DNA of 64,000 nucleotides from CAWJFP01 sp963842155. GTDB lineage: Bacteria > Pseudomonadota > Alphaproteobacteria > JACZXZ01. Under the pieces are notes generated by a model. The model made no database searches. It was not told the DNA's origin and worked only from the letters and a program-made list of their open reading frames with translations. This document shows, in pieces, positions 18,442 to 26,279 of the stretch. A program made the translations under genes and the position numbers. The first letter of the stretch is position 1, and each line of letters begins with the position of its first letter. The stretch is taken from NCBI GenBank assembly GCA_963842155.1, contig CAWJFP010000004.1, forward strand, positions 117,673 through 181,672, given 5' to 3'.

Positions 18442-19386
18442 TCATCGCTGCCCCCACAAATCCTTGTCGATCAACGGCTTGCCGAGGCTGTTCGGGAAGA
18501 TGTCGTCGAGGAAGAGATGGAATTGGACGAGGAAGCCGGTCCCCTGGGATTTGCGCGTGGCGCCGTTGGCCGGAATCATGGCCTCGATGCCGGCCTGCCA
18601 GACATCGGCTTCATAGAGGACGCCGGGCGAGATGGTGCCGATGGTGGGGCCGATCTGCGGCGTGGTCATGGAGACCTCGACCAACGGAAGCAGGTGGGTG
18701 AAGAAATCGGGGATGTCCAGCGCCTTCACATGCTGCTGCAGATAGGGCATCGAATATTGCACCGAGAAGGCGTAGGCCCATTGATTGGGGCTGGCGCGGG
18801 GCCAGTCGGAGACCTGGTAGCCAAGTTCCACGGTGACGGCGAGCGGGCGCAGATAGCCGATCGGCAGATCGCCGAAACCTTTTCCGGCATAGAGGGTCGG
18901 CGCCGTGCTGCTCACCGCGTCGATCACGCCGGCGTTGACGAGGCGGCTCGACCCCGTCCCGGCGAATTCGCGGATCACGCCCACCGAGGCCACGAATTCA
19001 CTGGCCGCGAAGCAGGGCAGCTCGTCCTTGAGCGTGATCGTGACATTGTCCCAGCCGCTCAGATTCTGGCCCGCGCCATATTGCGTGTAGTAGTCGCCAT
19101 TGATGGCGAAGCCGAAATCCTTGGTGATCGTCTTGTCCCATTCATAGCCGTAATCGACGCTTTTGCCGGAGGGATTGCCGCCGCCGGCGGGTATTGGCGT
19201 ATAGAGAATGGTCGGCAGCGACAGTTCATCGCCCACGCCCGGATCGTCCATCGCCAGGGTGGCGGGGAAGACGCGGTCGCCGCAGACGACATGGGCATGG
19301 GCGGTGGTAACGGCGAACACCGTCGAGGCGACGGCAAGCGCCGCCACCGCGACGGCTCTCATGCTGGCTGACGATCGACAAATCAT
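18442..19386 (-). CDS. Exported protein of unknown function in the copper operon
   Basis: A 314-residue protein with a clear signal peptide (residues 1-31; hydrophobic AVAVAALAVASTVFAV, cleavage near AHA) followed by alternating hydrophobic and aromatic strands with regularly spaced glycines: VDYGYEWDKTITKDFGFAIN, YLRPLAVTVELGYQV, QWAYAFSVQYSMPYL, TGFLVQFHLFLDDI. This looks like a small outer-membrane beta barrel, which is inference. Two cysteines (VVCGDRV, LPCFAAS) could form a disulfide. ATG 19386 has GGGAGAG upstream. It lies 45 bases before copC on the same strand, so a role in metal movement or sensing at the envelope is plausible. I do not recognise a named family. Confidence 0.6.
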   Translation of the reverse strand: MICRSSASMRAVAVAALAVASTVFAVTTAHAHVVCGDRVFPATLAMDDPGVGDELSLPTILYTPIPAGGGNPSGKSVDYGYEWDKTITKDFGFAINGDYYTQYGAGQNLSGWDNVTITLKDELPCFAASEFVASVGVIREFAGTGSSRLVNAGVIDAVSSTAPTLYAGKGFGDLPIGYLRPLAVTVELGYQVSDWPRASPNQWAYAFSVQYSMPYLQQHVKALDIPDFFTHLLPLVEVSMTTPQIGPTIGTISPGVLYEADVWQAGIEAMIPANGATRKSQGTGFLVQFHLFLDDIFPNSLGKPLIDKDLWGQR

Positions 19387-19518
19387 GGCTCTCTCCCGAG
19401 CGAGATGGCGCGCAGGGACCCCTGCGCACGCGACCGGCTGAGGGAAGCGCTCGACGCGACGCCTGCACCGCGGCGCGGCGGCGGTTTCCGGCTCCAACCG
19501 GAGTCGACGAGGTCGCTG

Positions 19519-19983
19519 TCAGGCGCGGAGAGGCGGGGCGCGAGAGCGGTGGCGGGAATGAGGCGGGGCGGGAACGGCGAGGTCGGCCGCAAGCTGCAAG
19601 GCGGGCTGCGCCTCGGGCGGCGGCGGGAGCGGCAGCAGGATCGCGGCGGCCGGCAATGACGTGCCGACGACGGCGAGCGATTGGAAGATGGGGCATTCGT
19701 CGCGGTGCGGCGGCCCGGGATCCGAACGTCGGTCAGCCCCGCCTTCGGCCGTGGAAGCGAGGCAAAGCGCGTCGGCGGCGACGGCCTGCGCAAAGGCCTG
19801 GTCGGCGGCGGAAGGCGGCAGAGGCTCGGACCAGCCGAGCGGACCCATGAAGCCATGGAGCTGGGTGATGAAAAGTTGGAAGACGAGGCCGACGACCGCC
19901 AGCCACGCAGCAGCCTTGCGCGGCCTGATTTTGGTCGGGCGCCGCGGATATGCTCGCCCGATCTTCAGCGCCAAGCCCGCCAT
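19519..19983 (-). CDS. DUF2946-like small membrane/exported protein
   Basis: A 154-residue protein with a basic start, one hydrophobic helix (AAAWLAVVGLVFQLFITQLHG), a Cys at ALCLAST, an H-R-D-E-C-P-I-F-Q segment and a proline-rich hydrophobic stretch (SLPAAAILLPLPPPPEAQP). The single N-terminal helix, the central 'H...CP.C-like' motif and the position beside copC/copD fit the DUF2946 family, whose members often accompany copper genes. The second cysteine of the motif is replaced. Start is taken as ATG 19983; AAAGGAGG lies 14 bases upstream, so a nearer non-ATG start is possible, and the frame is open to 20040. Family call is moderate and function unknown. Confidence 0.55.
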   Translation of the reverse strand: MAGLALKIGRAYPRRPTKIRPRKAAAWLAVVGLVFQLFITQLHGFMGPLGWSEPLPPSAADQAFAQAVAADALCLASTAEGGADRRSDPGPPHRDECPIFQSLAVVGTSLPAAAILLPLPPPPEAQPALQLAADLAVPAPPHSRHRSRAPPLRA

Positions 19984-20135
19984 GACTGCCAGCCGGCCCC
20001 TCCTTTGCCGTCGGACGGTTCCCACACTATCGCAAGGCAAGGCGCCCAGGCAACTCGCGCGCCTTAGGAATTCTGGGGATCAGCAGATTTCGTGGCGGCT
20101 GGGCGTAATCCCAGATCTGCGTCCAACAACCCGAA

Positions 20136-20164
20136 TTGACGAGGCTTGCAACGCTTGCTTAAGC
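20136..20164 (+). promoter_or_regulatory. Possible promoter of the NiCoT gene
   Basis: TTGACG at 20136-20141, a 17-base spacer and TTAAGC at 20159-20164. The -35 is good, the -10 poor. The spacer contains the direct repeat GCTTGCAACGCTTGC, which could hold a regulator. I see no cobalamin riboswitch or clear NikR palindrome in the 227-base divergent gap. Confidence 0.3.
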
Positions 20165-20210
20165 TGACCGAGCCAAGGTTCGCGCCAGGGATCAGCGGCG
20201 GGAGACAAGC

Positions 20211-21266
20211 ATGAGAATTGAGCTTTCCGGGGTGTTCGGCGATCGGGACATCAACTTGCGCAATAGGATAACCGGAATGTACGGCGTTCTGATCGCCGTC
20301 AACCTGCTCGCTTGGGCTTGGGCGCTCACCGCGTTCCGCGGCAACCCGGTGCTGCTTGGCGCGGCGCTTTTGGCTTACAGTTTCGGCCTGCGCCACGCTT
20401 TCGACGCCGATCATATCGCGGCCATCGACAACGTGACTCGCAAGTTGATGCAGGAGGGCAAGCGGCCGATCTCGGTCGGGTTTTTCTTCTCGCTCGGCCA
20501 TTCATCCGTGGTGGTGGCGCTGGCCGTCGGGATTGCCGCCACGGCGGTGGCGTTGCAGTCCCACTTCGACGCTCTCAAGAGCATCGGCGGAGTCGTTGGC
20601 ACCCTGTTTTCGTCGCTGTTCCTGTTTGCCATCGCTGCGGCGAACGTCCTCGTGCTGATGGGGGTCTGGCGAGCGGTCCGGAACGCGCGGCGCGGCGGCA
20701 AATTTGTCGAGGAGGACCTCGACATGCTGCTGGCCAATCGCGGCCTCTTATCGCGCCTGTTCAAGCGCCTGTTCCGACTGGTCGAGCATAGCTGGCAGAT
20801 GTATCCGCTCGGCTTCCTGTTCGGCCTGGGCTTCGACACGGCCACCGAAGTCGGGTTGCTCGGAATTTCCGCTGCCGAAGCAGCTAAGGGAATGTCGATC
20901 TGGTCGATTCTGGTATTTCCGGTTCTGTTCACTGCGGGCATGTCGCTCGTGGACACGACGGACGGCGTGGTGATGACCGGCGCTTACGGCTGGGCCTTCA
21001 TCGAGCCGATCAGGAAGCTCTACTACAACCTCTTTATCACTTTCGTCTCCGTAATGGTTGCCGTCGTGATCGGCGGGATCGAGGCACTTGGCCTGATCGG
21101 CGATCAATTCAAGCTTAACGGTCGGTTTTGGGACGGGATTGGCGTGATCAACGATAATTTCGGCACATTCGGCTACGTCATCGTAGGATTATTTGTCGTG
21201 AGCTGGATCGTCTCGACGGTGGTCTATCGGGTCAAGCGCTACGACGAGATCAAGGCCGGCGCCTGA
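20211..21266 (+). CDS. NiCoT-family nickel/cobalt permease (HoxN/NixA type)
   Basis: A 351-residue inner-membrane transporter with about eight transmembrane helices. All NiCoT signatures are present: R-H-A-F-D-A-D-H (residues 61-68) in helix II, LFGLGFDTATEVGLLG, and GMSLVDTTDGVVMTGAYGWAF. The histidine and aspartates of the first bind the metal. It imports Ni2+ and/or Co2+ with high affinity; which one cannot be decided, and no urease, hydrogenase or cobalamin gene lies in the window. Start ATG 20211 has GGGAG upstream. Base composition is visibly less GC-rich than the neighbours, hinting at acquisition by transfer. A hairpin terminator follows. Confidence 0.93.
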   Translation: MRIELSGVFGDRDINLRNRITGMYGVLIAVNLLAWAWALTAFRGNPVLLGAALLAYSFGLRHAFDADHIAAIDNVTRKLMQEGKRPISVGFFFSLGHSSVVVALAVGIAATAVALQSHFDALKSIGGVVGTLFSSLFLFAIAAANVLVLMGVWRAVRNARRGGKFVEEDLDMLLANRGLLSRLFKRLFRLVEHSWQMYPLGFLFGLGFDTATEVGLLGISAAEAAKGMSIWSILVFPVLFTAGMSLVDTTDGVVMTGAYGWAFIEPIRKLYYNLFITFVSVMVAVVIGGIEALGLIGDQFKLNGRFWDGIGVINDNFGTFGYVIVGLFVVSWIVSTVVYRVKRYDEIKAGA

Positions 21267-21279
21267 TCGCGAAGAATGC

Positions 21280-21303
21280 GGAGCGCCTCAGTTGGGGCGC
21301 TCC
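21280..21303 (+). terminator. Rho-independent terminator after the NiCoT gene
   Basis: GGAGCGCC at 21280-21287 pairs perfectly with GGCGCTCC at 21296-21303 across an 8-base loop, followed by GATTATTATTCTCT. The tail is T-rich rather than a pure T run. It lies 14 bases after the NiCoT stop. Confidence 0.65.
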
Positions 21304-21385
21304 GATTATTATTCTCTCCTCTGAGCATGGCCGATGGGCGAACCCTGCGCCTTGGCGCGACGACGCCGGGTTCGGACAACGGGTA

Positions 21386-21652
21386 TCAAGCCTTCGGCGT
21401 CAGGCTGCCGCCCTGGATTTTCTGGCAGGTGCCGGCCGGCACGTAGATCCAGGAGGCCGGATCCTTGGCTATCGTCGCCATGCCGGCGCAGGAATGGCCG
21501 TGCAACGTAGCGCAGTCGTTCTTGCCGGCGGCGGCGACGCCGTAGCATAGCTCGACCTTGTAATCGGGTGCCGTGTTTGGGGCGGCATTGGCCAATATCG
21601 GCGAGGCAACGGTGGCGGCGATCGCCGACGCGATGAGCAGCGATGTCCTCAT
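21386..21652 (-). CDS. DUF2282 / BufA1-type bufferin precursor (periplasmic metallophore), no partner enzymes
   Basis: An 88-residue exported peptide: signal peptide (residues 1-23, cleavage after ANA), then four conserved cysteines at 36, 47, 55 and 76 in the contexts VELCYGVA, KNDCATLH, GHSCAGMA and AGTCQKIQ. This is the full DUF2282 pattern. DUF2282 proteins were recently recognised as BufA1 bufferins: peptides whose cysteines are modified by a DUF692 (MNIO) enzyme with a DUF2063 partner and then bind copper in the periplasm. Neither partner is in this window. The gene faces the NiCoT terminator and lies beside the cop genes, consistent with metal handling. Start ATG 21652; AGACTTCC upstream is a weak ribosome binding site. 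Confidence 0.85.
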   Translation of the reverse strand: MRTSLLIASAIAATVASPILANAAPNTAPDYKVELCYGVAAAGKNDCATLHGHSCAGMATIAKDPASWIYVPAGTCQKIQGGSLTPKA

Positions 21653-21693
21653 GGAAGTCTCCCGCTTTAAAGTTTGACTCCGGCGCCTGATCT

Positions 21694-22188
21694 TCAGCGC
21701 CCCCGGCCTTTCGCCTTGCGCGCGCCCGCGGCGCCCTCCTCGGACCAGGCGGCGGCGGCCTTGTCGTCCTCGGCGCGGGCGGTGACCCATTCACCGCCCT
21801 CGGCACCCTCCTCGAGCTTCCAGAAGGGTGCCTTGGTCTTGAGCCAGTCGATGAGGAAGCGGCAGGCATCGAAGGCCGCGTCGCGATGGGCGGAGGCGGT
21901 CGCCACCAGCACGATGCGCTCGCCGGGACGGAGCCTTCCATAGCGATGGATCACGAGGCAGTCTTCGAGCGGCCAACGCCGCCGCGCCTCGGCCTCGATC
22001 TCGGCGATCTTGCGCTCGGTCATGCCGGGATAATGCTCGAGCGTCATGGCGTTGAGCTCGCCTTTGCCGCTCCGGTCCCGCACCAGCCCGACGAAGCTCG
22101 CCACCGCGCCGACGCCCGGATTGCCGGCAGTGAGCGCCGCAACCTCGGCGCCGGGGTCGAAATCCTCCCGCTGCAGCCGGACCGCCAA
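21694..22188 (-). CDS. moaE: Molybdopterin synthase catalytic subunit
   Basis: A 164-residue MoaE. It shows the family blocks GAVASFVGLVRD, LEHYPGMTERKIAEIEAEA, the catalytic-face strand LVIHRYGRLRPGE, S-A-H-R-D-A-A-F-D-A-C and LKTKAPFWKLEE with the lysines that contact the MoaD C-terminus. It inserts two sulfurs into precursor Z to make molybdopterin. The C-terminus has an additional 20-residue charged tail. Start is TTG 22188, with GGAGG four bases upstream; that GGAGG is also the coding sequence for the Gly-Gly end that MoaD should have. It is the last gene of a mobB-moaD-moaE unit. Confidence 0.93.
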   Translation of the reverse strand: MAVRLQREDFDPGAEVAALTAGNPGVGAVASFVGLVRDRSGKGELNAMTLEHYPGMTERKIAEIEAEARRRWPLEDCLVIHRYGRLRPGERIVLVATASAHRDAAFDACRFLIDWLKTKAPFWKLEEGAEGGEWVTARAEDDKAAAAWSEEGAAGARKAKGRGR

Positions 22189-22189
22189 C

Positions 22190-22440
22190 TCAGCCTCCGG
22201 TCACGGGGGGAAAAGCGCCACCTCGTCGCCCGCAGCGACGGGATGGTCGGCGCGCACATATTCCTGGTTGACCGCCACGCGCACGACCGAGAGATCCTTG
22301 AGCGCCGCCTCATAGCCCGGCCCGCGCCCCTTGAGCCAGTCGAGCAGCGCCGCGACGGTGGTGACGCTCGCGGGCGGCGTCACCTCCTCCTCGGCGAGGC
22401 CGGTGCGCTGCTTCAGCCAGGCGAAATAAAGCAGACGCAT
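22190..22440 (-). CDS. moaD: Molybdopterin synthase sulfur carrier, C-terminal Gly-Gly lost by a -1 frameshift
   Basis: A beta-grasp protein starting at ATG 22440 (M-R-L-L-Y-F-A-W-L). As written, the frame ends at 22201 with ...EVALFPP, missing the C-terminal V-T-G-G whose last glycine is thiocarboxylated and is essential. Adding one C to the six-C run (22205-22210 read on the minus strand) gives ...FPPVTGG and a stop at 22190, the normal 83-residue protein. That stop then lies just before the moaE start, as in other genomes. I therefore annotate the repaired extent. A real six-C allele would be inactive, so a homopolymer error is the better explanation. mobB ends 4 bases upstream. Confidence 0.88.
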
Positions 22441-22444
22441 CGGC

Positions 22445-22979
22445 TCACCCCGCCGAACGGATGGCCGCGCCGCGCGGCCGCCGCGCGAGGCCGCAATGCT
22501 CGACGATGAAGCGCGCGATGCCGGCGGTGTCGTCGAGGGCCAGCAGCGGCAAGGCGAGGCCGGGGATCGGCGCGTCGCTCGCCACCGCGACGACGCGCCG
22601 ATCCTCCCGGGCCAGAAGCGGCTTGCCGAGCGAGGCGCGATGGACCTCGAGCTTGTCATGCGCATGAGCCTTGAAGCCTTCGACCAACAGCAGATCGACC
22701 GGCGACATATGGGCAATCAGCACCTCAAGCGAGGGCTCGGGCGCGCCCCTATGCTCATGCATGAGGGCCCAGCGGTTGGCCTGAGCTCACCATCACCTCG
22801 AGAGCGCCTGCCTGACGATGGGCATAGCTGTCCTTGCCCGGCTGATCGACGTCGAAGCCGTGGTGGGCATGCTTGAGGGTGGAGACCAGGAGGCCGCGCG
22901 CGACGAGCTCGGGGATGAGGCGCACCAGAAGGCTGGTCTTCCCGCTGCCGCTCCAACCGGCAAGGCCGAAAATCTTCAT
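22445..22979 (-). CDS. mobB: Molybdopterin-guanine dinucleotide biosynthesis protein MobB, broken by a +1 frameshift
   Basis: MobB is a P-loop GTPase that assists MobA in attaching GMP to molybdopterin. The first frame, from ATG 22979, has KIFGLAGWSGSGKTSL (Walker A) and STLKHAHHGFDVDQPGKDS, the MobB hallmark, then ends early after SSGQ. The other frame picks up with RWALMHEH and continues SPVDLLLVEGFKAHAHDKLEV (switch region) to 22445. Deleting one base of the GG at 22772-22773 joins them into a 177-residue protein. It precedes moaD and moaE in one apparent operon for molybdenum cofactor synthesis. The lesion is one of nine single-base breaks in the window. Confidence 0.88.
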
Positions 22980-23100
22980 CGTCACCCGTCTCTCGCGGCA
23001 AACGCGGCGCGGCAGATCTCGCGGCCGCGTCGCCTCAGCCGCATCCGATGTCTCGATAGGCTATTGGGCCTGGGGGAGACAAAGTCAAGCGGCCGGCGGG

Positions 23101-23745
23101 TCAGCTCTTGACCGGCTGGACGCCCTTGACCGGCGGCTTCGGGGGCGGCCGCTCCTTGGATTGCCGCTCCGCGGCCTGCGAAGGCGGGCTCGCGCCGATA
23201 TGGCCCAGCCCCTCGCGCAAATAGTCGTAGCCCGTGATGAGGGTGAGGACCGCGGCGCTCCAAAGCCCGATCTCGCCGATCTGCACCGTATAGGGGATGA
23301 CCCAGGTGCCGGCGTCGCCGACGATGAGGAAGCCGATCGCCACCATCTGGATGCCGGTCTTCCATTTGGCGAGGCGCGTCACCGGCAGGCCGACATTGAG
23401 CGAGGCAAGGAACTCGCGCAGGCCGGAGACCAGGATCTCGCGGCAAAGGATGACGATCGCCGGCAGCAGCAGCAGCCCGTGAATGCGGCCGAAGCCAGCG
23501 AGCGCCATGAGCGCCGCGCCGACCAGGAGCTTGTCGGCGATCGGATCGAGCAGCATGCCGAGCTGCGATTGCTGGCGCCAGCTGCGCGCGAGGTAGCCGT
23601 CGAGATAATCGGTCACGCCGGCCAAGGTGAAAAGCAGGCAGGCGACCCAACGCGCGCCGTTGCCCTCGACCCAGAAAAGCCCGACGATGACCGGGATCAC
23701 CAGGATTCGCGAGAAGGTCAGGAGATTGGGTAGGCTGCTCGGCAT
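23101..23745 (-). CDS. pgsA: CDP-diacylglycerol-glycerol-3-phosphate 3-phosphatidyltransferase
   Basis: A 214-residue membrane enzyme with four to six helices and a complete CDP-alcohol phosphotransferase signature: D-G-Y-L-A-R, then a glycine and two aspartates spaced G-x3-D-x3-D (SQLGMLLDPIADK). It makes phosphatidylglycerophosphate, the first committed step toward phosphatidylglycerol and cardiolipin. ATG 23745 gives MPSSLPNLLTFSRI, the typical N-terminus. The C-terminus has a 35-residue proline/lysine-rich tail beyond the catalytic domain. It sits 34 bases after uvrC on the same strand, a pairing seen in many proteobacteria (uvrC-pgsA). Confidence 0.93.
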   Translation of the reverse strand: MPSSLPNLLTFSRILVIPVIVGLFWVEGNGARWVACLLFTLAGVTDYLDGYLARSWRQQSQLGMLLDPIADKLLVGAALMALAGFGRIHGLLLLPAIVILCREILVSGLREFLASLNVGLPVTRLAKWKTGIQMVAIGFLIVGDAGTWVIPYTVQIGEIGLWSAAVLTLITGYDYLREGLGHIGASPPSQAAERQSKERPPPKPPVKGVQPVKS

Positions 23746-23779
23746 GCCGGGGGCTGCGATTTCCAGGGAAGGGCCAATT

Positions 23780-25807
23780 CTAGCCCTCGGGGTGGAAATG
23801 ATCATAGATTTTTTTCGCGACGGTTTTGCTGATGCCCGGAACCGCCTCGAGATCGGTGAGACCGGCGCGGGCGACGCTGGGCGCCGAGCCGAAATGATGC
23901 AAGAGGGCCCGTTTGCGCTTGGCGCCGATGCCGGCGATCTCGTCGAGTTGCGAGCGGCTGATCGCCTTGGAGCGCCGCGCGCGATGGGTGCCGATGGCGA
24001 AACGGTGGGCCTCGTCGCGCAGGCGCTGGAGGAAATAGAGCACCGGGTCGCGCGGATCGAGAACAAGGGGCGGGCGCTCGGGCAATAGGATGCGCTCGCG
24101 TCCGGCATTGCGCTCGGGGCCCTTGGCGATCGCGGCGACCGCGATGTCCGAGATGCCGAGATCGGCCAGCACCGCGAGCGCGGTATTGAGCTGGCCGAGC
24201 CCGCCGTCGATGAGGATGAGGTCGGGCCATTGGCCGCTCTCGCGGTCGGGGTCCTCCTTGAGCGCGCGGGCGAAGCGGCGCGAGAGCACCTCGCGCATCA
24301 TGCCGTAATCGTCGCCCGGGGTGATAAGGGGCGGCGGGATGTTGGCCGGCTCGAGCGCCTCGGCATCAAACGCGGCGGCGGGCGACTCGGCCAGTTCGGG
24401 GATCATGGCCGGTCCGGTCGCGCCCATGACCGGCAGCGGCGCGGCCGAGCGGATGTTGAATTTGCGATAGGCGCCTTTCACCAAGCCTTCGGGCCCGGCC
24501 ACGATCATGGCGCCGACCGCGTCGGTGCCCATGATATGGCTGTTGTCATAGACCTCGATGCGGCGCGGCGGCGCCTCGAGGCCGAGAGTGTCGGCGAGCG
24601 CGTCGAGGAGCTGGCGCTGGCTCGCGCTCTCCGCCAGCCGCCGGCCGAGCGCCGCCTCGGCGTTGGCGCGGGCGTGGTCGACCATCTTGCGCTTGTCGCC
24701 GCGGCGCGGCACGGCGAGCGTCACCTTGCGGCCGGCGCGCAAGGACAGCGCCTCGGCGATGAGCGCCATCTCCGGCACGCGATGGCTCAGGAAAATATGA
24801 CCCGGCGGCGGCTTGTTCTCGTAGAATTGGCCGAGGAAGGCGCCCAGCACCTCCTCGACCGCGAGCCCGCGCTCGGCGCGGGGGAAATAGGCGTGGTTGC
24901 CGTAGTTGCGCCCGGCGCGGAAGAAGAAGACCTGCACGCAAGTCTCGCCGCCCGCCTGATGGGCGGCGACGACGTCGGCCTCGTCCACGCCCGCGATATT
25001 GATGTCCTGGCGCGCCTGGATCTGGGTGAGCGCGCGGATGCGGTCGCGATAGCGGGCGGCGGCTTCGAAATCGAGTCGCTCGGCCGCCTCCTGCATAAAT
25101 CCGGCGAGGCGGCGCTGGACCGCGTGGCTCTTGCCGGAGAGGAAGCTGCGCGCCTCGCGCACCAGCTCGCCGTAGTCGCCATGGCCGATGCGGCCGACGC
25201 AGGGCGCGCTGCAGCGTTTGATCTGGTAGAGAAGGCAAGGCCGCTCGCGGATGGCGAAGACATTGTCCGAACAGGAGCGCAGCAGGAAGGCGCGCTCGAG
25301 CGCGGCGAGCGTCTGGTTGACCGCCCCCGCCGAGGCGAAGGGACCGAAATATTCGCCCGCCCGCGTGCGCGCGCCGCGATATTTGGTGATGCGCGACCAT
25401 TCATGGTCGCCGGTGATGAGGATATAAGGAAAGCTCTTGTCGTCGCGCAGCAGCACGTTGTAGCGCGGCGCATGGCGCTTGATGAGATTGCTCTCGAGCA
25501 GCAGCGCCTCGACCTCGGTATGGGTCGTCACCACCTCGACCGACGCGGTCTCCGCCACCATGCGCTGGATACGGTTGGAAAGTCGCGCGGGCTGGGTGTA
25601 GCTCGTGACGCGTCGCTTCAAGTCGCGCGCCTTGCCGACATAGAGCACCGTGCCCTTGTCGTCGAGCATGCGATAGACGCCGGGCTGCTCGGGCATGGTC
25701 TTGACGGCGGCCGCGATCGCATCGGCGCCGCGCGTGAGCCTGCCGGCAGGCGCGCGTGTCTCGTCGTCGGACAGGTTCGAGGATGCCGTCTCGCCGCTCG
25801 GTCTCAT
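23780..25807 (-). CDS. uvrC: Excinuclease ABC subunit C
   Basis: A 675-residue nuclease that makes both incisions in nucleotide excision repair. In order: GIY-YIG nuclease domain (PGVYRMLDDKGTVLYVGKA), a cysteine cluster (PCLLYQIKRCSAPCVG), a UVR motif for UvrB binding (FMQEAAERLDFEAAARYRDRI), the RNase H-like endonuclease domain with DNSHIMG and LILIDGGLGQL, and C-terminal helix-hairpin-helix repeats (DEIAGIGAKRKRALLHHFG). ATG 25807 is chosen; the frame stays open 200 bases upstream into AT-rich DNA with no similarity. A 39-residue extension before the nuclease domain is usual in alphaproteobacteria. It is uninterrupted, unlike uvrB. Confidence 0.95.
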   Translation of the reverse strand: MRPSGETASSNLSDDETRAPAGRLTRGADAIAAAVKTMPEQPGVYRMLDDKGTVLYVGKARDLKRRVTSYTQPARLSNRIQRMVAETASVEVVTTHTEVEALLLESNLIKRHAPRYNVLLRDDKSFPYILITGDHEWSRITKYRGARTRAGEYFGPFASAGAVNQTLAALERAFLLRSCSDNVFAIRERPCLLYQIKRCSAPCVGRIGHGDYGELVREARSFLSGKSHAVQRRLAGFMQEAAERLDFEAAARYRDRIRALTQIQARQDINIAGVDEADVVAAHQAGGETCVQVFFFRAGRNYGNHAYFPRAERGLAVEEVLGAFLGQFYENKPPPGHIFLSHRVPEMALIAEALSLRAGRKVTLAVPRRGDKRKMVDHARANAEAALGRRLAESASQRQLLDALADTLGLEAPPRRIEVYDNSHIMGTDAVGAMIVAGPEGLVKGAYRKFNIRSAAPLPVMGATGPAMIPELAESPAAAFDAEALEPANIPPPLITPGDDYGMMREVLSRRFARALKEDPDRESGQWPDLILIDGGLGQLNTALAVLADLGISDIAVAAIAKGPERNAGRERILLPERPPLVLDPRDPVLYFLQRLRDEAHRFAIGTHRARRSKAISRSQLDEIAGIGAKRKRALLHHFGSAPSVARAGLTDLEAVPGISKTVAKKIYDHFHPEG

Positions 25808-26279
25808 GCGATTGCGCCCGCGCCCCGCCGGCGATGGAAAGCCGCCGCGAATCGCAACAGCATCGCTTCGCGCCGGCGACTTCGATCTCGCAGCGATTCC
25901 AACGGGATTGCCGACGCTTTTTGTGACCGGATGGTGATATCCACGATTCCTGGGGATAAGTCTGTCAAAAACTCGTGCCCGATGTGCATGTGCGCCAATA
26001 GGGATATGCACTTTAACTAATTGCCCAGTTTTTATGCAATGCAGTTAAGATTTTGATATATAAGGCAATATCCGAGGGTGCTTGCCATGAAACCGTCATT
26101 GAATTGTTAACTAGCCTGAGCCGTCGCGGCCGACATTTAAGCTTTGCGGCATGTGTAAAACATTTCGGCCCTGGACAAGGGCTTAACGCAGTTGCGAAAG
26201 AGACTCGCGTGGCAAGACCTGCAAGTGCGACGTGTTACGCATGACAGCCTAGACCCGCGAGCGAAGCCGCGTCCATCGC
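25808..26279. other. 472-base intergenic region with an AT-rich core and DnaA-box-like sequences
   Basis: No convincing gene. The stretch 25920-26170 is far more AT-rich than the rest of the window (for example 'TTTTGATATATAAGG' near 26052). It contains TGGGGATAA at 25951-25959, the reverse complement of TTATCCCCA, one base from a DnaA box, and GATATCCAC just before it. A 63-codon ORF (26053-26244) has no ribosome binding site or neighbour-like codon use. It may be the uvrC promoter region, a small RNA locus or a relic of transferred DNA. Confidence 0.4.

Noticed and set aside
20041..20210. Cobalamin riboswitch before the NiCoT gene
   Set aside because: I looked for the conserved B12-box and hairpin set and found neither; only a promoter-like pair is visible.
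26053..26244. A 63-codon ORF in the AT-rich gap
   Set aside because: No ribosome binding site, codon use unlike the rest of the window, no recognisable domain.
25808..26279. Replication origin
   Set aside because: Only one or two imperfect DnaA-like boxes and no dnaA, parAB, hemE or gidA gene nearby.
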